A stretch of DNA of 64,000 nucleotides. It comes from Bacteroidales bacterium UBA1176 (GTDB taxonomy: Bacteria > Bacteroidota > Bacteroidia > Bacteroidales > WCHB1-69). Below the pieces are notes generated by a model. That model was not told the origin of the DNA. It worked only from the letters and a program-made list of their open reading frames with translations, and searched no databases. Positions within the stretch are counted from its first letter, which is position 1. Each line of letters begins with the position of its first letter. This document shows positions 56,229 to 63,900 of the stretch, in pieces. A program made the translations under genes and the position numbers. The stretch covers positions 162,814 through 226,813 of the forward strand of contig DBYW01000003.1 in assembly GCA_002311645.1 (NCBI GenBank), written 5' to 3'.

Positions 56229-56462
56229 ATGTCACGAGTTTGTCAAATTACAGGAAAGAAAGCAGTGGTGGGCAACAATGTGTCCCATGCCAACAACAAG
56301 ACGAAAAGAAAATTCAAGCCCAACTTACATACCAAGAAATTCTACGTTCCGGAATTAGACGAGTGGATTTGGCTCAAGGTCTCCGCACACGGCATGCGCC
56401 ATATCAACAAAAAAGGCGTCTACAGATGTCTCGTGGAAGCTTCTGAGAAGGGCATCTTATAG
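56229..56462 (+). CDS. rpmB: 50S ribosomal protein L28
   Basis: A 77-residue ribosomal protein: MSRVCQITGKKAVVGNNVSH is the L28 signature, then NNKTKRKFKPNLHTKKFYVP and the HINKKGVYRCLVEASEKG end. The length and motif order are standard. It has its own consensus promoter and a terminator. In many Bacteroidota rpmB is followed by rpmG (L33) and a DUF4295 gene; those are absent here. Confidence 0.96.
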   Translation: MSRVCQITGKKAVVGNNVSHANNKTKRKFKPNLHTKKFYVPELDEWIWLKVSAHGMRHINKKGVYRCLVEASEKGIL

Positions 56463-56484
56463 CATTACACTGCCACAAGCCATC

Positions 56485-56528
56485 AAGCTGCTGTAGTTAC
56501 CAAGCATTACAGCAGCTTTTTTTTTGAT
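56485..56528 (+). terminator. Intrinsic terminator after rpmB
   Basis: AAGCTGCTGTA (56485-56495) pairs perfectly with TACAGCAGCTT (56508-56518), and a T-run continues through about 56525. Confidence 0.88.
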
Positions 56529-56587
56529 GGCACAATAAAAACACGTTTCCTTCGTATTCAACTGGTCAGACTGCAAAAAAACGAATT

Positions 56588-59074
56588 TTGAGAAAAATCA
56601 TCCTCTCCATACTGTTTTTCCTTGGTCTTTTTGCCCATGATTTATATGGACAAAAAGGGGTCATCAAGGGGGTTGTGCAGGACGAGGAGGGCTATCCCAT
56701 CGAAAACGCAGTCATACAGGTCTTGGACCACAACCTGCAGACCATCACCAACGACTACGGGCATTTCATCATCAACGTGCCGGAGAATATTGAGTTAAGA
56801 CTGATTTTCCGGCAAATCAGCCATCGCGACACCATTTTGACCTACAAGCTCCGGACCAAGGAGACGCGTACTGTCACGGTTGTGATGCAGACCATCGGCA
56901 CCCGGCTGGAGCAGGTGGACATCCGCAGTTCAGCGGATAACGGCTATGTTCGCGTGGATCCCAAGCTCAGTTTCCAACTGCCCTCCGTCAGCGGCGGCAT
57001 GGAGTCGCTCATCAAGATGCTGCCGGGCGCCTCTTCCTCCAACGAGTTGAGTTGGCAGTACAACGTGCGCGGTGGCAACTACGACGAGAATCTGCTATTT
57101 GTCAACGACATCCAAATCTACCGTCCCTTTCTGGTGCGCAGCGCGCAACAAGAAGGCATGAGTTTCATCAACACAGACCTCACCGGCAACGTGCAGTTCT
57201 CCGCCGGCGGCTTCGAGGCCAAGTATGGCGACAAGATGTCCTCCGTGCTCGATGTGCAATACAAGACCCCCACGAAATACGGCGGGTCCATCTCCGGCAG
57301 CCTCATGGGAGCCTCCGCACATGCCGAAGGCCGCGTCGACAGCTGCTTTTCCTTCCTCGTCGGCATTCGTTTCAAAGACAACTCATTTCTGCTCAAAACC
57401 TTGGACTCCATTGTCGACTACAAGCCCCGCTTCTTTGACGCACAAATGCTCCTGAACTGGGACATCAACAAGAAGTTCAGCATCAGCCTCTTGGGCAATT
57501 TTGCCCTGAACGACTACCGCTATATCCCCACTTACCGCAGCCAACGCAGCGGATCGGTGAACGACATCAAGTGGCTTCGCATTTACTTTGACGGGCAAGA
57601 ATCCGACAAGTACCAGAACTATCTCGGCGGCCTCACCTTCAACTATCACCCATCCGACAAAACGCAACTTCGCCTGATTCTATCTTCCTATTTCGCCAAA
57701 GAGAGCGAGACCTACGACATTCAAGGTCAGTATTTCCTGAGCGACGTGGAGGGCGACTTAGGAAGCGATCAAGTGGCACAAGAGGTCTCCGTGCGCGCAT
57801 ACGGCACCTATCTGGAACATGCGCGAAACCACCTCACCTCCATCGTTTCCGCCGCCAACCTGCTGGGCGAGCACCAACTGCCACACAACACTCTAAGCTG
57901 GGGCTTCAAGGTGCAGAATGAAATCATCCGAGACAAGATAGACGAGTGGACCATGCGCGACTCGTCTGGATATACGGTGCCACAAACCTTTCTGACACCC
58001 GGGGAACCTGTGCCCTACGACGACCCCTCGCGCACTCTCAGTTTTGACGAAAACGACATCCTTTACGCCACCAACAACCTCAACACCTTCCGCCTCACAG
58101 GATTCGTTCAGGATGTATGGAAAATCGATGACGAGACGCGCCCGCATTACATCCTCAACGGCGGTCTGCGCTTCCATTATTGGACATTCACCCCCAAGGA
58201 GTTCACGGTCTCTCCACGACTTGCCTTCACCTACAACCCGCGTTGGCAACACGACTGGCTATTCCACATCAGAACCGGCATGTACTACCAGCCCGCCTTC
58301 TACCGCGAAATGCGCCGCCCCGACGGCACGCTCAACCACGATATCCGCTCACAACGGTCTTTCCAGGTGGTCGCCGGCACGGAATACAATTTCCAGATGT
58401 GGCGCCGTCCCTTCAAATTTACGGCTGAAGCCTACTACAAGTACATGGACCGGCTGATCTCCTACAACGTGGACAACGTGCGCATCATCTACAGCGGAGA
58501 GAACAATGCCGTGGGCTATGCCACAGGCCTCGACATGAAACTCAGCGGAGAGTTCATCAAAGGGCTGGAATCCTGGTTCTCCGTCTCACTGCTGAAAACA
58601 GCGGAAGACATCATCGGCGACTACTACTACGACAATGAGGGCAATCGCATAGAGCCTGGCTATATCCCCCGCCCCACCGACCAGCGCGTGGCATTCAACC
58701 TTTTCTTCCAAGACCACATCCCGGGATTCCCGCAATTCCGCGTACACCTCAACTTTGTATTCGCATCTGGTCTGCCCTTCGGACCGCCCAACGCGCCCGC
58801 CTACAAGCGGCAATTCCGCACCACATGGTATCGCCGTATCGACATGGGCTTCTCGTTCATGCTCCTTGAGCAAAGCCGCGACCGCATGCGCCACAAGTCC
58901 GCGTTCCTCCGCAGCATCAAAAACGCAGGCATCTACATCGAAGTCTTCAACGTGTTAGGCACATACAACGTCTCCTCCTATTTCTGGATCAACGACCTCA
59001 ACAACGTACAGTATCCCATGCCCAACTACCTCACCGGCAGACTTATCAATGTGAAGTTCGCGGTGGAATGGTAA
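56588..59074 (+). CDS. TonB-dependent outer-membrane receptor with CarboxypepD-like N-domain
   Basis: An 828-residue receptor beginning at TTG, since no ATG gives the signal peptide (ILSILFFLGLFAHDLYGQ). Residues about 23-105 are a CarboxypepD_reg-like domain (GVIKGVVQDEEGYPIENAVI). The plug domain follows (about 115-240; LPSVSGGMESLIKMLPGASS, YNVRGGNYDENLLFVNDIQI, GGFEAKYGDKMSSVL). The rest is a 22-strand-type barrel ending in a C-terminal aromatic residue (VKFAVEW). It takes up an unknown substrate with TonB energy. No SusD partner is adjacent. I see no clear promoter element upstream of it. Confidence 0.92.
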   Translation: MRKIILSILFFLGLFAHDLYGQKGVIKGVVQDEEGYPIENAVIQVLDHNLQTITNDYGHFIINVPENIELRLIFRQISHRDTILTYKLRTKETRTVTVVMQTIGTRLEQVDIRSSADNGYVRVDPKLSFQLPSVSGGMESLIKMLPGASSSNELSWQYNVRGGNYDENLLFVNDIQIYRPFLVRSAQQEGMSFINTDLTGNVQFSAGGFEAKYGDKMSSVLDVQYKTPTKYGGSISGSLMGASAHAEGRVDSCFSFLVGIRFKDNSFLLKTLDSIVDYKPRFFDAQMLLNWDINKKFSISLLGNFALNDYRYIPTYRSQRSGSVNDIKWLRIYFDGQESDKYQNYLGGLTFNYHPSDKTQLRLILSSYFAKESETYDIQGQYFLSDVEGDLGSDQVAQEVSVRAYGTYLEHARNHLTSIVSAANLLGEHQLPHNTLSWGFKVQNEIIRDKIDEWTMRDSSGYTVPQTFLTPGEPVPYDDPSRTLSFDENDILYATNNLNTFRLTGFVQDVWKIDDETRPHYILNGGLRFHYWTFTPKEFTVSPRLAFTYNPRWQHDWLFHIRTGMYYQPAFYREMRRPDGTLNHDIRSQRSFQVVAGTEYNFQMWRRPFKFTAEAYYKYMDRLISYNVDNVRIIYSGENNAVGYATGLDMKLSGEFIKGLESWFSVSLLKTAEDIIGDYYYDNEGNRIEPGYIPRPTDQRVAFNLFFQDHIPGFPQFRVHLNFVFASGLPFGPPNAPAYKRQFRTTWYRRIDMGFSFMLLEQSRDRMRHKSAFLRSIKNAGIYIEVFNVLGTYNVSSYFWINDLNNVQYPMPNYLTGRLINVKFAVEW

Positions 59075-59096
59075 GCACCCTGTCCCCAAAAACTAA

Positions 59097-59500
59097 GGGG
59101 ATTTTATACCTGATGGCACAAATCAGGACATCTGCATCTTTATTTTTATTTGGGCGTGCCGGCGTGGCGGCGGAAAATTGCATTCGTTCCGTAGAGACGC
59201 AATGCATTGCGTCTCTACAATCACGCATATAACCAGATATTCCCGCCGCCGCGCCGTCGGGCTTTTCGCTCCAATGATTTTGGCACCATTCCGCCGCCTA
59301 CGATTGGAGATGGAGGAATCTCCGACAGGCAACGGCACTCCTTTTCGCCAAAATCATTTCCGCTGCAATCCCTCACGCATGCTCGTCGGACGCCACTCCC
59401 GTTTCGCGGCGAACAACGCACTACCTCGTCTCATGGTTCTCCCGCGCCGCGATTTTCCCACGCACCATCCCCATTCCAGGGGTTGCAGCGCTTCCCGTCA
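59097..59500. repeat. Palindrome-rich dispersed repeat, copy 2
   Basis: Homologous to 20095-20510. It holds a perfect 28-base palindrome (arm GTAGAGACGCAATG, 59191-59218), the GC-rich outer arms, AATGATTTTGGC (59273-59284) / GCCAAAATCATT (59347-59358) with a loop unlike copy 1, then CTCCCG-TTTCGCGGCGA (59402-59412) and CTCCCGCGCCGCGA (59439-59452). The last two reappear in inverted form at 59702-59712 and 59661-59674, so the element contains a partial second copy of itself facing the other way. Confidence 0.85.
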
Positions 59501-59700
59501 TCACACTTGCTACGCTTCGTGTGGTGTTACAAAAAGGAAGGACTCTTCGAGGCCGGTTCAATTACATTGTCATTGCCCCCTTCAGACGTGTTCCGAAGGA
59601 ACACCCGTCTCTGTAACCCCACACGGCCGTGTGGGGTGGAACGACGGCACAGACACTCTCTCGCGGCGCGGGAGTCGGCATCCAAGATGCATGAAACTTG
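59500..59700. repeat. Hairpin-rich centre of the MITE-like element
   Basis: Between the repeat copies lie a 7-bp hairpin (GTGTTCC 59588-59594, GGAACAC 59598-59604, GAA loop) and a perfect 22-base palindrome (arm ACCCCACACGG, 59616-59637). No coding sequence is credible here. Confidence 0.7.
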
Positions 59701-59777
59701 CTCGCCGCGAAAGGGAGGCATTAGAAAAATGTGTTGTTTATCCCGACCTGGTGCCATCAGGTATATAACGACCAAAA

Positions 59778-60407
59778 CTAAACACTATAGCATCGGGTGC
59801 CGCGCGTGCGGAACACGCACTCTTCACGAGCCACGCATCCCTCGCAACTCTTGCGACTCTCGCCTCCCAACTTGACAATGCCCGCCATCGATTTCATCGG
59901 CACCATCAAGCCGGAATCCAGGAACGTGATGCCAATGCGGTCGGCCCGCAATCGGGTGACAATGTCGCGACAATCCTCTAACGGGGTGCCGCCATAGCCC
60001 GGACAAAACCGAAATCCCCGGTTGGGGTACGGCAAAGCGCGTTCGTACTCGTCGGCCTTATACTCCAAATAGGCCGATGCCGCAGCATCGAAGACCAAGG
60101 CGTAAGTCATATCTATCAGTTCCAGTCGCTTGAGGTGGCGGTCAACCTGCGCTCCTAACGTAGTGGCGCACAGCAGGAAGCCCTCAGCACCCGACAGATG
60201 CTTCATATAGGCGTCATTGCGCAGCATAAATTCCAAGGGTTCTGTGAAATGGGCATAGAGGTAATGGAATGACGACAGTTGCTCCACCTCCCCGAGGGCA
60301 CGGTCAACGCGCTGCCGGACATCCTCCCCTACCGGCGTCTCCGGCGGGTAGCCCAGGTAGCGCGCCACACATGCAACAAGTCCACTATTTGATGACACGC
60401 TTTTCAT
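59778..60407 (-). CDS. Stand-alone methionine synthase (MetH) activation-domain protein
   Basis: A 209-residue protein resembling the SAM-binding reactivation domain of B12-dependent methionine synthase. The signature FRFCPGYGGTPLEDCRDIV (about residues 139-157) and IGITFLDSGLMVPMKSMAG match the MetH C-terminal domain. A tail with four Cys (SCEGCVAREECVFRTRGTRC, near the end) may bind a metal or an iron-sulphur cluster. In some Bacteroidota and Clostridia the reactivation domain is a separate gene; this looks like that case, with the rest of MetH elsewhere. I choose the ATG at 60407, inside the end of ruvC (23-base overlap). Confidence 0.78.
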   Translation of the reverse strand: MKSVSSNSGLVACVARYLGYPPETPVGEDVRQRVDRALGEVEQLSSFHYLYAHFTEPLEFMLRNDAYMKHLSGAEGFLLCATTLGAQVDRHLKRLELIDMTYALVFDAAASAYLEYKADEYERALPYPNRGFRFCPGYGGTPLEDCRDIVTRLRADRIGITFLDSGLMVPMKSMAGIVKLGGESRKSCEGCVAREECVFRTRGTRCYSV

Positions 60408-60951
60408 TGTTCGCGATGAAGGATTTCCAATCGGAAAATTTGGAGCCGCCGCCCACGACGATGCGCGACTGCAGATGGTGGCACACGGCGGCAGCCAAAG
60501 CGTCTGTGGCATCCAAATAGTCGATATCCTGTGACAACGGGTACATGTGGCACAGCATGGCAGCCACCTGCTCCTTGGCGGCATTGCCGTTGCCTGTGAT
60601 GGCCTGCTTGATCTTGCGGGGCGTATACTCGAAAACCTCCATGCCCGCGTGCAGACAAGCGGCAATCACCACACCCTGCGCACGGCCCAACTTCAGCATC
60701 GACTGCACATTGCTACCGTAAAACGGGGCCTCGATGGAGAGAATGTCTGGGTGGTATTGCTCAATCAGGGCATTGGTCTTCTCATATATGTATTTCAACT
60801 TGGCATAGTGGTCAGACAGCTTCTTCATCTGTATCACACTGATCACCTCCACATCCGACTTGCTGAGATTAGTGTGCAGCACGGCGTAGCCCATCACCGT
60901 GGTGCCCGGGTCGATGCCCAAGATACGATGTTCGGTCTTCTCATCCATCAC
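60385..60951 (-). CDS. ruvC: Crossover junction endodeoxyribonuclease RuvC
   Basis: A 188-residue resolvase that cuts Holliday junctions with RuvAB. The RNase-H fold is marked by ILGIDPGTTVMGYAV (catalytic Asp14), SIEAPFYGSNVQSMLKLGRA (Glu74), and DATDALAAAVCH (Asp147 and Asp150). Normal length. It overlaps the protease gene upstream by 4 bases and the MetH activation gene downstream by 23 bases. Confidence 0.96.
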   Translation of the reverse strand: MMDEKTEHRILGIDPGTTVMGYAVLHTNLSKSDVEVISVIQMKKLSDHYAKLKYIYEKTNALIEQYHPDILSIEAPFYGSNVQSMLKLGRAQGVVIAACLHAGMEVFEYTPRKIKQAITGNGNAAKEQVAAMLCHMYPLSQDIDYLDATDALAAAVCHHLQSRIVVGGGSKFSDWKSFIANNEKRVIK

Positions 60952-61412
60952 TTTTTCGTTTTATCCGCATTGAAATAGAGATACCCGTCCTCATAATGGA
61001 TGACGGCTTTGTGTTGCACGAAGAAATCGTTACCGAGAATCATCTGGACGGGCTTCTTGTTCAACCGGACATACGCCATGTTGATATAGGAGAAATCAAG
61101 CAGCGCCATATCCTTGAAAATGGACCGTTTATAGCGGCCAATGCGAAAATCGGGAATGTCGGCCACACGCACTTGGAAATCATCGCCACCAATGCCAGCA
61201 GTGACACCCTCGTGTTCTGTGGCCTGAATTTCCGGAAAAATTTCCTTTGCAAAACTCGCATCCATGCAACTGTGGGAGGCACCCGTGTCAAGTACGATGC
61301 GGACACGATGACACGCCACAGAGCCGTCGATCAGCGTGTGGTAGTCGCCCTTTTCGAGCTGCATAACATGGAGCCTGACCTTGTATCTCGTCGTTTTCAT
61401 CCTATTATTCAT
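60948..61412 (-). CDS. Retropepsin-like (clan AA) aspartic protease
   Basis: About 154 residues containing the aspartic-protease signature VLDTGASHSCMDASF (catalytic Asp in DTGA), a flap-like Gly segment (AGIGGDDFQVRV), and a hydrophobic LGNDFF motif near the end. In eukaryotic retropepsins a homodimer forms the active site; bacterial clan AA proteins are poorly characterised. I start it at the ATG at 61412 (MNNRMK); 61400 or 61442 are also possible. It overlaps ruvC by 4 bases and probably shares its transcript. Confidence 0.8.
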   Translation of the reverse strand: MNNRMKTTRYKVRLHVMQLEKGDYHTLIDGSVACHRVRIVLDTGASHSCMDASFAKEIFPEIQATEHEGVTAGIGGDDFQVRVADIPDFRIGRYKRSIFKDMALLDFSYINMAYVRLNKKPVQMILGNDFFVQHKAVIHYEDGYLYFNADKTKK

Positions 61413-61460
61413 TCTATAATGCTTTGCACGGAATCGCGTCAACCTTGAACGTCACATCGT

Positions 61461-62372
61461 CTACAGCCAACGTTTCTTCATGAAGAAGATGACCAGTCCT
61501 ATCAGAATTACGGCACAAAAACCGACGACAATCAAGAAAGCGTATGGCGACTCGGCAAAGGGCAGATTCACATTCATTCCATAGAGACCACTGATGAAAG
61601 TCAACGGCAGCACAATGGTGGAGATGATGGTGAGCATGCGCATAATCTCGTTGGTCTTGTTGGTCTGCAACGAGTCGAAGGTGCTGGAGAGGCCGTCCAC
61701 CAACTCGCCATAGTCGTCAATCATATCCCACATCTTCTGGTAGAAGTCGAGGATATTGCCCCAGTAGTCTTCCATATCGTCGGCGAAGCCCCTGACATCG
61801 CCCGACTCGAAGAGCTTGAACAAGCGCAACTGCGGCTTGAACATGGTGTTGAGCTGGATGATGTTTTTGCGGAATCGCGAGATTTGCTCGATGATCTTCT
61901 CCGACTTGCTGCTGAAGAGTTCGCGGTTGATGACGTCGAGTTCGGTGCCCATGCGCTCCACAAGGAGGAAGGTCTCCTTCATCATCCTATACAAGATGTG
62001 GTAAAGTATGGCATCACTGGTGCCGCTGATATCGTCCTCGTCCTCCGGTTCAGGATGGATCTTGGTGTAGTTGAAGAGATCCTGCACCACATAGTGGGAG
62101 TTGCCGACCGTGATCAAATAATCCTGCCCCCAGAAAATCTTGGTCTCCTCGGTCTTGACAAGCTGCGTGCGTTTATCCAACAAGGGGAAATGAAAGACAA
62201 GGAAGAAGTAGTCATCGTAAATGTCGATTTTCGGACGCTGCACAAAACTGGAACAGTCGTCTATATCCAACGGGTGAAAATGGAAGTTATCCCTCAAAAA
62301 ATCCAGGTCTTCGACGGTCGGATTTGTAATATGATGCCATTTAAAGGTCCCGAAATCGATGGTGTCAACCAT
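61461..62372 (-). CDS. corA: CorA-type magnesium/cobalt transporter
   Basis: A 303-residue inner-membrane channel for Mg2+ and Co2+. A soluble N-terminal domain (DDCSSFVQRPKIDIYDDYFF onward) and long helices lead to two C-terminal transmembrane segments; the GMN selectivity motif is in FISGLYGMNVNLPFAESP (near residue 265), followed by a second helix and a basic tail (FMKKRWL). It is preceded by an unusual full Shine-Dalgarno (AAAGGAGG, 62379-62386) 6 bases before the ATG. Confidence 0.95.
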   Translation of the reverse strand: MVDTIDFGTFKWHHITNPTVEDLDFLRDNFHFHPLDIDDCSSFVQRPKIDIYDDYFFLVFHFPLLDKRTQLVKTEETKIFWGQDYLITVGNSHYVVQDLFNYTKIHPEPEDEDDISGTSDAILYHILYRMMKETFLLVERMGTELDVINRELFSSKSEKIIEQISRFRKNIIQLNTMFKPQLRLFKLFESGDVRGFADDMEDYWGNILDFYQKMWDMIDDYGELVDGLSSTFDSLQTNKTNEIMRMLTIISTIVLPLTFISGLYGMNVNLPFAESPYAFLIVVGFCAVILIGLVIFFMKKRWL

Positions 62373-62378
62373 TTATAA

Positions 62379-62386
62379 CCTCCTTT
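62379..62386 (-). promoter_or_regulatory. Strong Shine-Dalgarno sequence before corA
   Basis: AAAGGAGG on the minus strand, with a 6-base gap to the corA ATG. Bacteroidota genes usually lack such a site; most genes in this window do. Confidence 0.7.
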
Positions 62387-62445
62387 CTTCTATTGGATTA
62401 ATACTGACAAAGACTACATCTTGGTGTGGATTATTGTAAAGCGGG

Positions 62446-62453
62446 CAAAAATA
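62446..62453 (-). promoter_or_regulatory. -7 promoter element of corA
   Basis: TATTTTTG on the minus strand, about 75 bases upstream of the corA ATG. It faces away from the element at 62475-62482, a divergent promoter pair. Confidence 0.6.
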
Positions 62454-62474
62454 CAAAAAAAAAAGAAAAAAAAT

Positions 62475-62482
62475 TATTTTTG
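62475..62482 (+). promoter_or_regulatory. -7 promoter element of the phosphoesterase gene
   Basis: TATTTTTG, 20 bases upstream of the ATG at 62502. This excludes the longer frame starting at 62421. Confidence 0.65.
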
Positions 62483-62501
62483 CACCAATTTTAGATTTCT
62501 T

Positions 62502-63608
62502 ATGAAAAACCACCTGCTACCCCTGCTCTTGTTGGCCGTCATCATTCTGGCGGTATGGTATTTGTCGCGAAGGAGCGCCTTCATTTTCGGATGCAAACCT
62601 ACTTGGTTCTACATCGGCTACGCCCTGCTCTTTGTCGGATGCGCGTTTTTCACCTTCGCGGGCGCCCGCCCGTGGACATGCAGCCCGTTGGGGCACGTCT
62701 GTTTCTGCTTTGCCAGCGAGCTGTTGGGGGTGCTGTTGTACCTGCTGCTCATCATGTTGGCCGTGGACATCATGCAACTGTTCGCCCACTTCCCGGCACG
62801 AACCTTCGGGCTCATCGTGGGGCTGCTGACGGCAGGCGTGTGCGCGGCGGCCACTATCAACGCCTTCGTGCCGCGCCTCACGCCCGTGACGGTGGAGCTG
62901 CCCAACCTGCGGCAACCCGTACGCGCGGTGCTGCTCACTGACACCCACCTGGGACATTTTCGCGGACGGAGGCATGTGCAACGGCTCGTCAACAAAATCA
63001 ACCAGGCGCAACCCGACCTCATCTTCTTCACCGGCGACTGTTTTGAGAGTCCTTACAACCTCAACATCCGCACGGTAGAGCCCTTCCGGCAGCTGAACGC
63101 GCCCGTCTATTTCGTGTCGGGCAACCACGACGGCTATGTGGGCACCGATTCGGTGAAAAGCCTGTTACGGCAGGTGGGTGTGCGCGTGATGGACACGGAA
63201 GTGGCAGAAGCGTGCGGACTGCAGATTGTGGGCTTGGACTATATGCGCGCCGACGAGCAAGATGGCAACTCGATGCACGCGCCCGTAGGCGACGCCACTA
63301 TCGAATCTGTAAGCAAAGAGCTGATACGCAAGGGCGAATTGCCCATTGTGGTGTTGCATCACAACCCCTGTGGGGGCGAGTATTTGGAGAAGGCCGGTGT
63401 GGACCTCTATCTGGCGGGGCACACGCACGGCGGGCAGCTCTACCCACTCATCTGGATCAATGACCGGATTTTCCAGTTCAACCGAGGTTTGTACCGATTG
63501 GGCAATATGCAGGCCTACACCTCCTGCGGCAGCGGCACCTTCGGCCCGCCGATGCGCCTCGGCACACGCAGCGAGATAACGGTGATGGAGATGAGGCCTG
63601 AAAAATAA
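62502..63608 (+). CDS. Membrane-anchored metallophosphoesterase
   Basis: A 368-residue protein. I start it at 62502 since the -7 promoter lies just upstream. The N-terminal part (1-125) has three or four hydrophobic helices (LPLLLLAVIILAVWYL, LLGVLLYLLLIMLAV). The rest is a calcineurin-like phosphoesterase: LTDTHLGHF, FTGDCFES, VSGNHDGYVG, VVLHHNP and LAGHTHGGQLYP give the metal-ligand series D-x-H, GD, GNHD, H and GHxH. Related proteins act on nucleotides or lipid phosphates; the substrate is unknown. Confidence 0.92.
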   Translation: MKNHLLPLLLLAVIILAVWYLSRRSAFIFGCKPTWFYIGYALLFVGCAFFTFAGARPWTCSPLGHVCFCFASELLGVLLYLLLIMLAVDIMQLFAHFPARTFGLIVGLLTAGVCAAATINAFVPRLTPVTVELPNLRQPVRAVLLTDTHLGHFRGRRHVQRLVNKINQAQPDLIFFTGDCFESPYNLNIRTVEPFRQLNAPVYFVSGNHDGYVGTDSVKSLLRQVGVRVMDTEVAEACGLQIVGLDYMRADEQDGNSMHAPVGDATIESVSKELIRKGELPIVVLHHNPCGGEYLEKAGVDLYLAGHTHGGQLYPLIWINDRIFQFNRGLYRLGNMQAYTSCGSGTFGPPMRLGTRSEITVMEMRPEK

Positions 63609-63680
63609 GTGCTTTTCACCCTGTTTTACTTCACGGCAAGAATATACGTTGTTATTTTAATTTAGTGTTACATTTTTTTA

Positions 63681-63688
63681 TATTTTTG
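63681..63688 (+). promoter_or_regulatory. -7 promoter element of the right-edge RNA
   Basis: TATTTTTG, giving a start near 63695. A TTG at -33 spacing is not evident. Confidence 0.6.
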
Positions 63689-63694
63689 CAGCGT

Positions 63695-63900
63695 TGTTTT
63701 AGCACGGTTCAACCGTACAGCGTCAGAGCCCTTGGGTAGTAGATAGCACTAAAAGACAAACAGGAAACCTTATGGAGTGTAAGCGTAGCGCGTAGGCGGA
63801 AGGCACAAAGGTTAATACTTTAGCGGAGTTCGCTCCCGCTTCCATAAAAGTTTTCTGGATTTTACAACGGCGGTTCTTACAGGAATCGCCGTTCTTATTT
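63695..63900 (+). ncRNA. Candidate structured RNA of unknown class
   Basis: About 205 bases lie between a -7 element and a terminator hairpin. Domain 1 is closed by TTTTAG (63697-63702) with CTAAAA (63749-63754) and contains ACGGTT/AACCGT (63704-63716). Domain 2 has a long helix joining 63761-63776 with 63841-63857 (about 15 pairs with one internal loop), enclosing a GGAG-TTCG-CTCC hairpin. No open frame is convincing. It does not look like RNase P RNA, tmRNA, SRP RNA or 6S RNA. It may instead be a long 5' leader of a gene beyond the right edge. Confidence 0.5.
63866..63893 (+). terminator. Terminator hairpin of the right-edge RNA
   Basis: AACGGCGGTTC (63866-63876) pairs with GAATCGCCGTT (63883-63893), one G-T pair, 6-base loop. 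Only a weak T-rich tail (CTTATTT) follows. Confidence 0.6.

Larger units (their letters stand above)
59089..59781. mobile_element. MITE-like element with inverted ends and 8-base direct repeats
   Basis: The region from 59097 to 59773 is bounded by inverted ends sharing the 15-base core TATACCTGATGGCAC (59105-59119; its complement at 59751-59765), with further partial matches outward to GG. Directly outside both ends lies the same 8-mer AAAACTAA (59089-59096 and 59774-59781), which looks like a target-site duplication. The right direct repeat overlaps the stop codon (59778-59780) of the minus-strand gene. No transposase is encoded, so it would be a non-autonomous element. The 8-mer match could be chance. 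Confidence 0.6.

Noticed and set aside
59500..59770. Short plus-strand frames (about 196-222 codons) over the element
   Set aside because: They run through palindromes and repeats, show no protein-like composition, and have no start context.
63695..63900. Assignment as tmRNA, RNase P RNA, SRP RNA or 6S RNA
   Set aside because: The signatures I know for these (tRNA-like ends and tag frame, GAGGAAAGTCC, GGTCAGG/GGAAGCA, a single long bulged rod) are absent.
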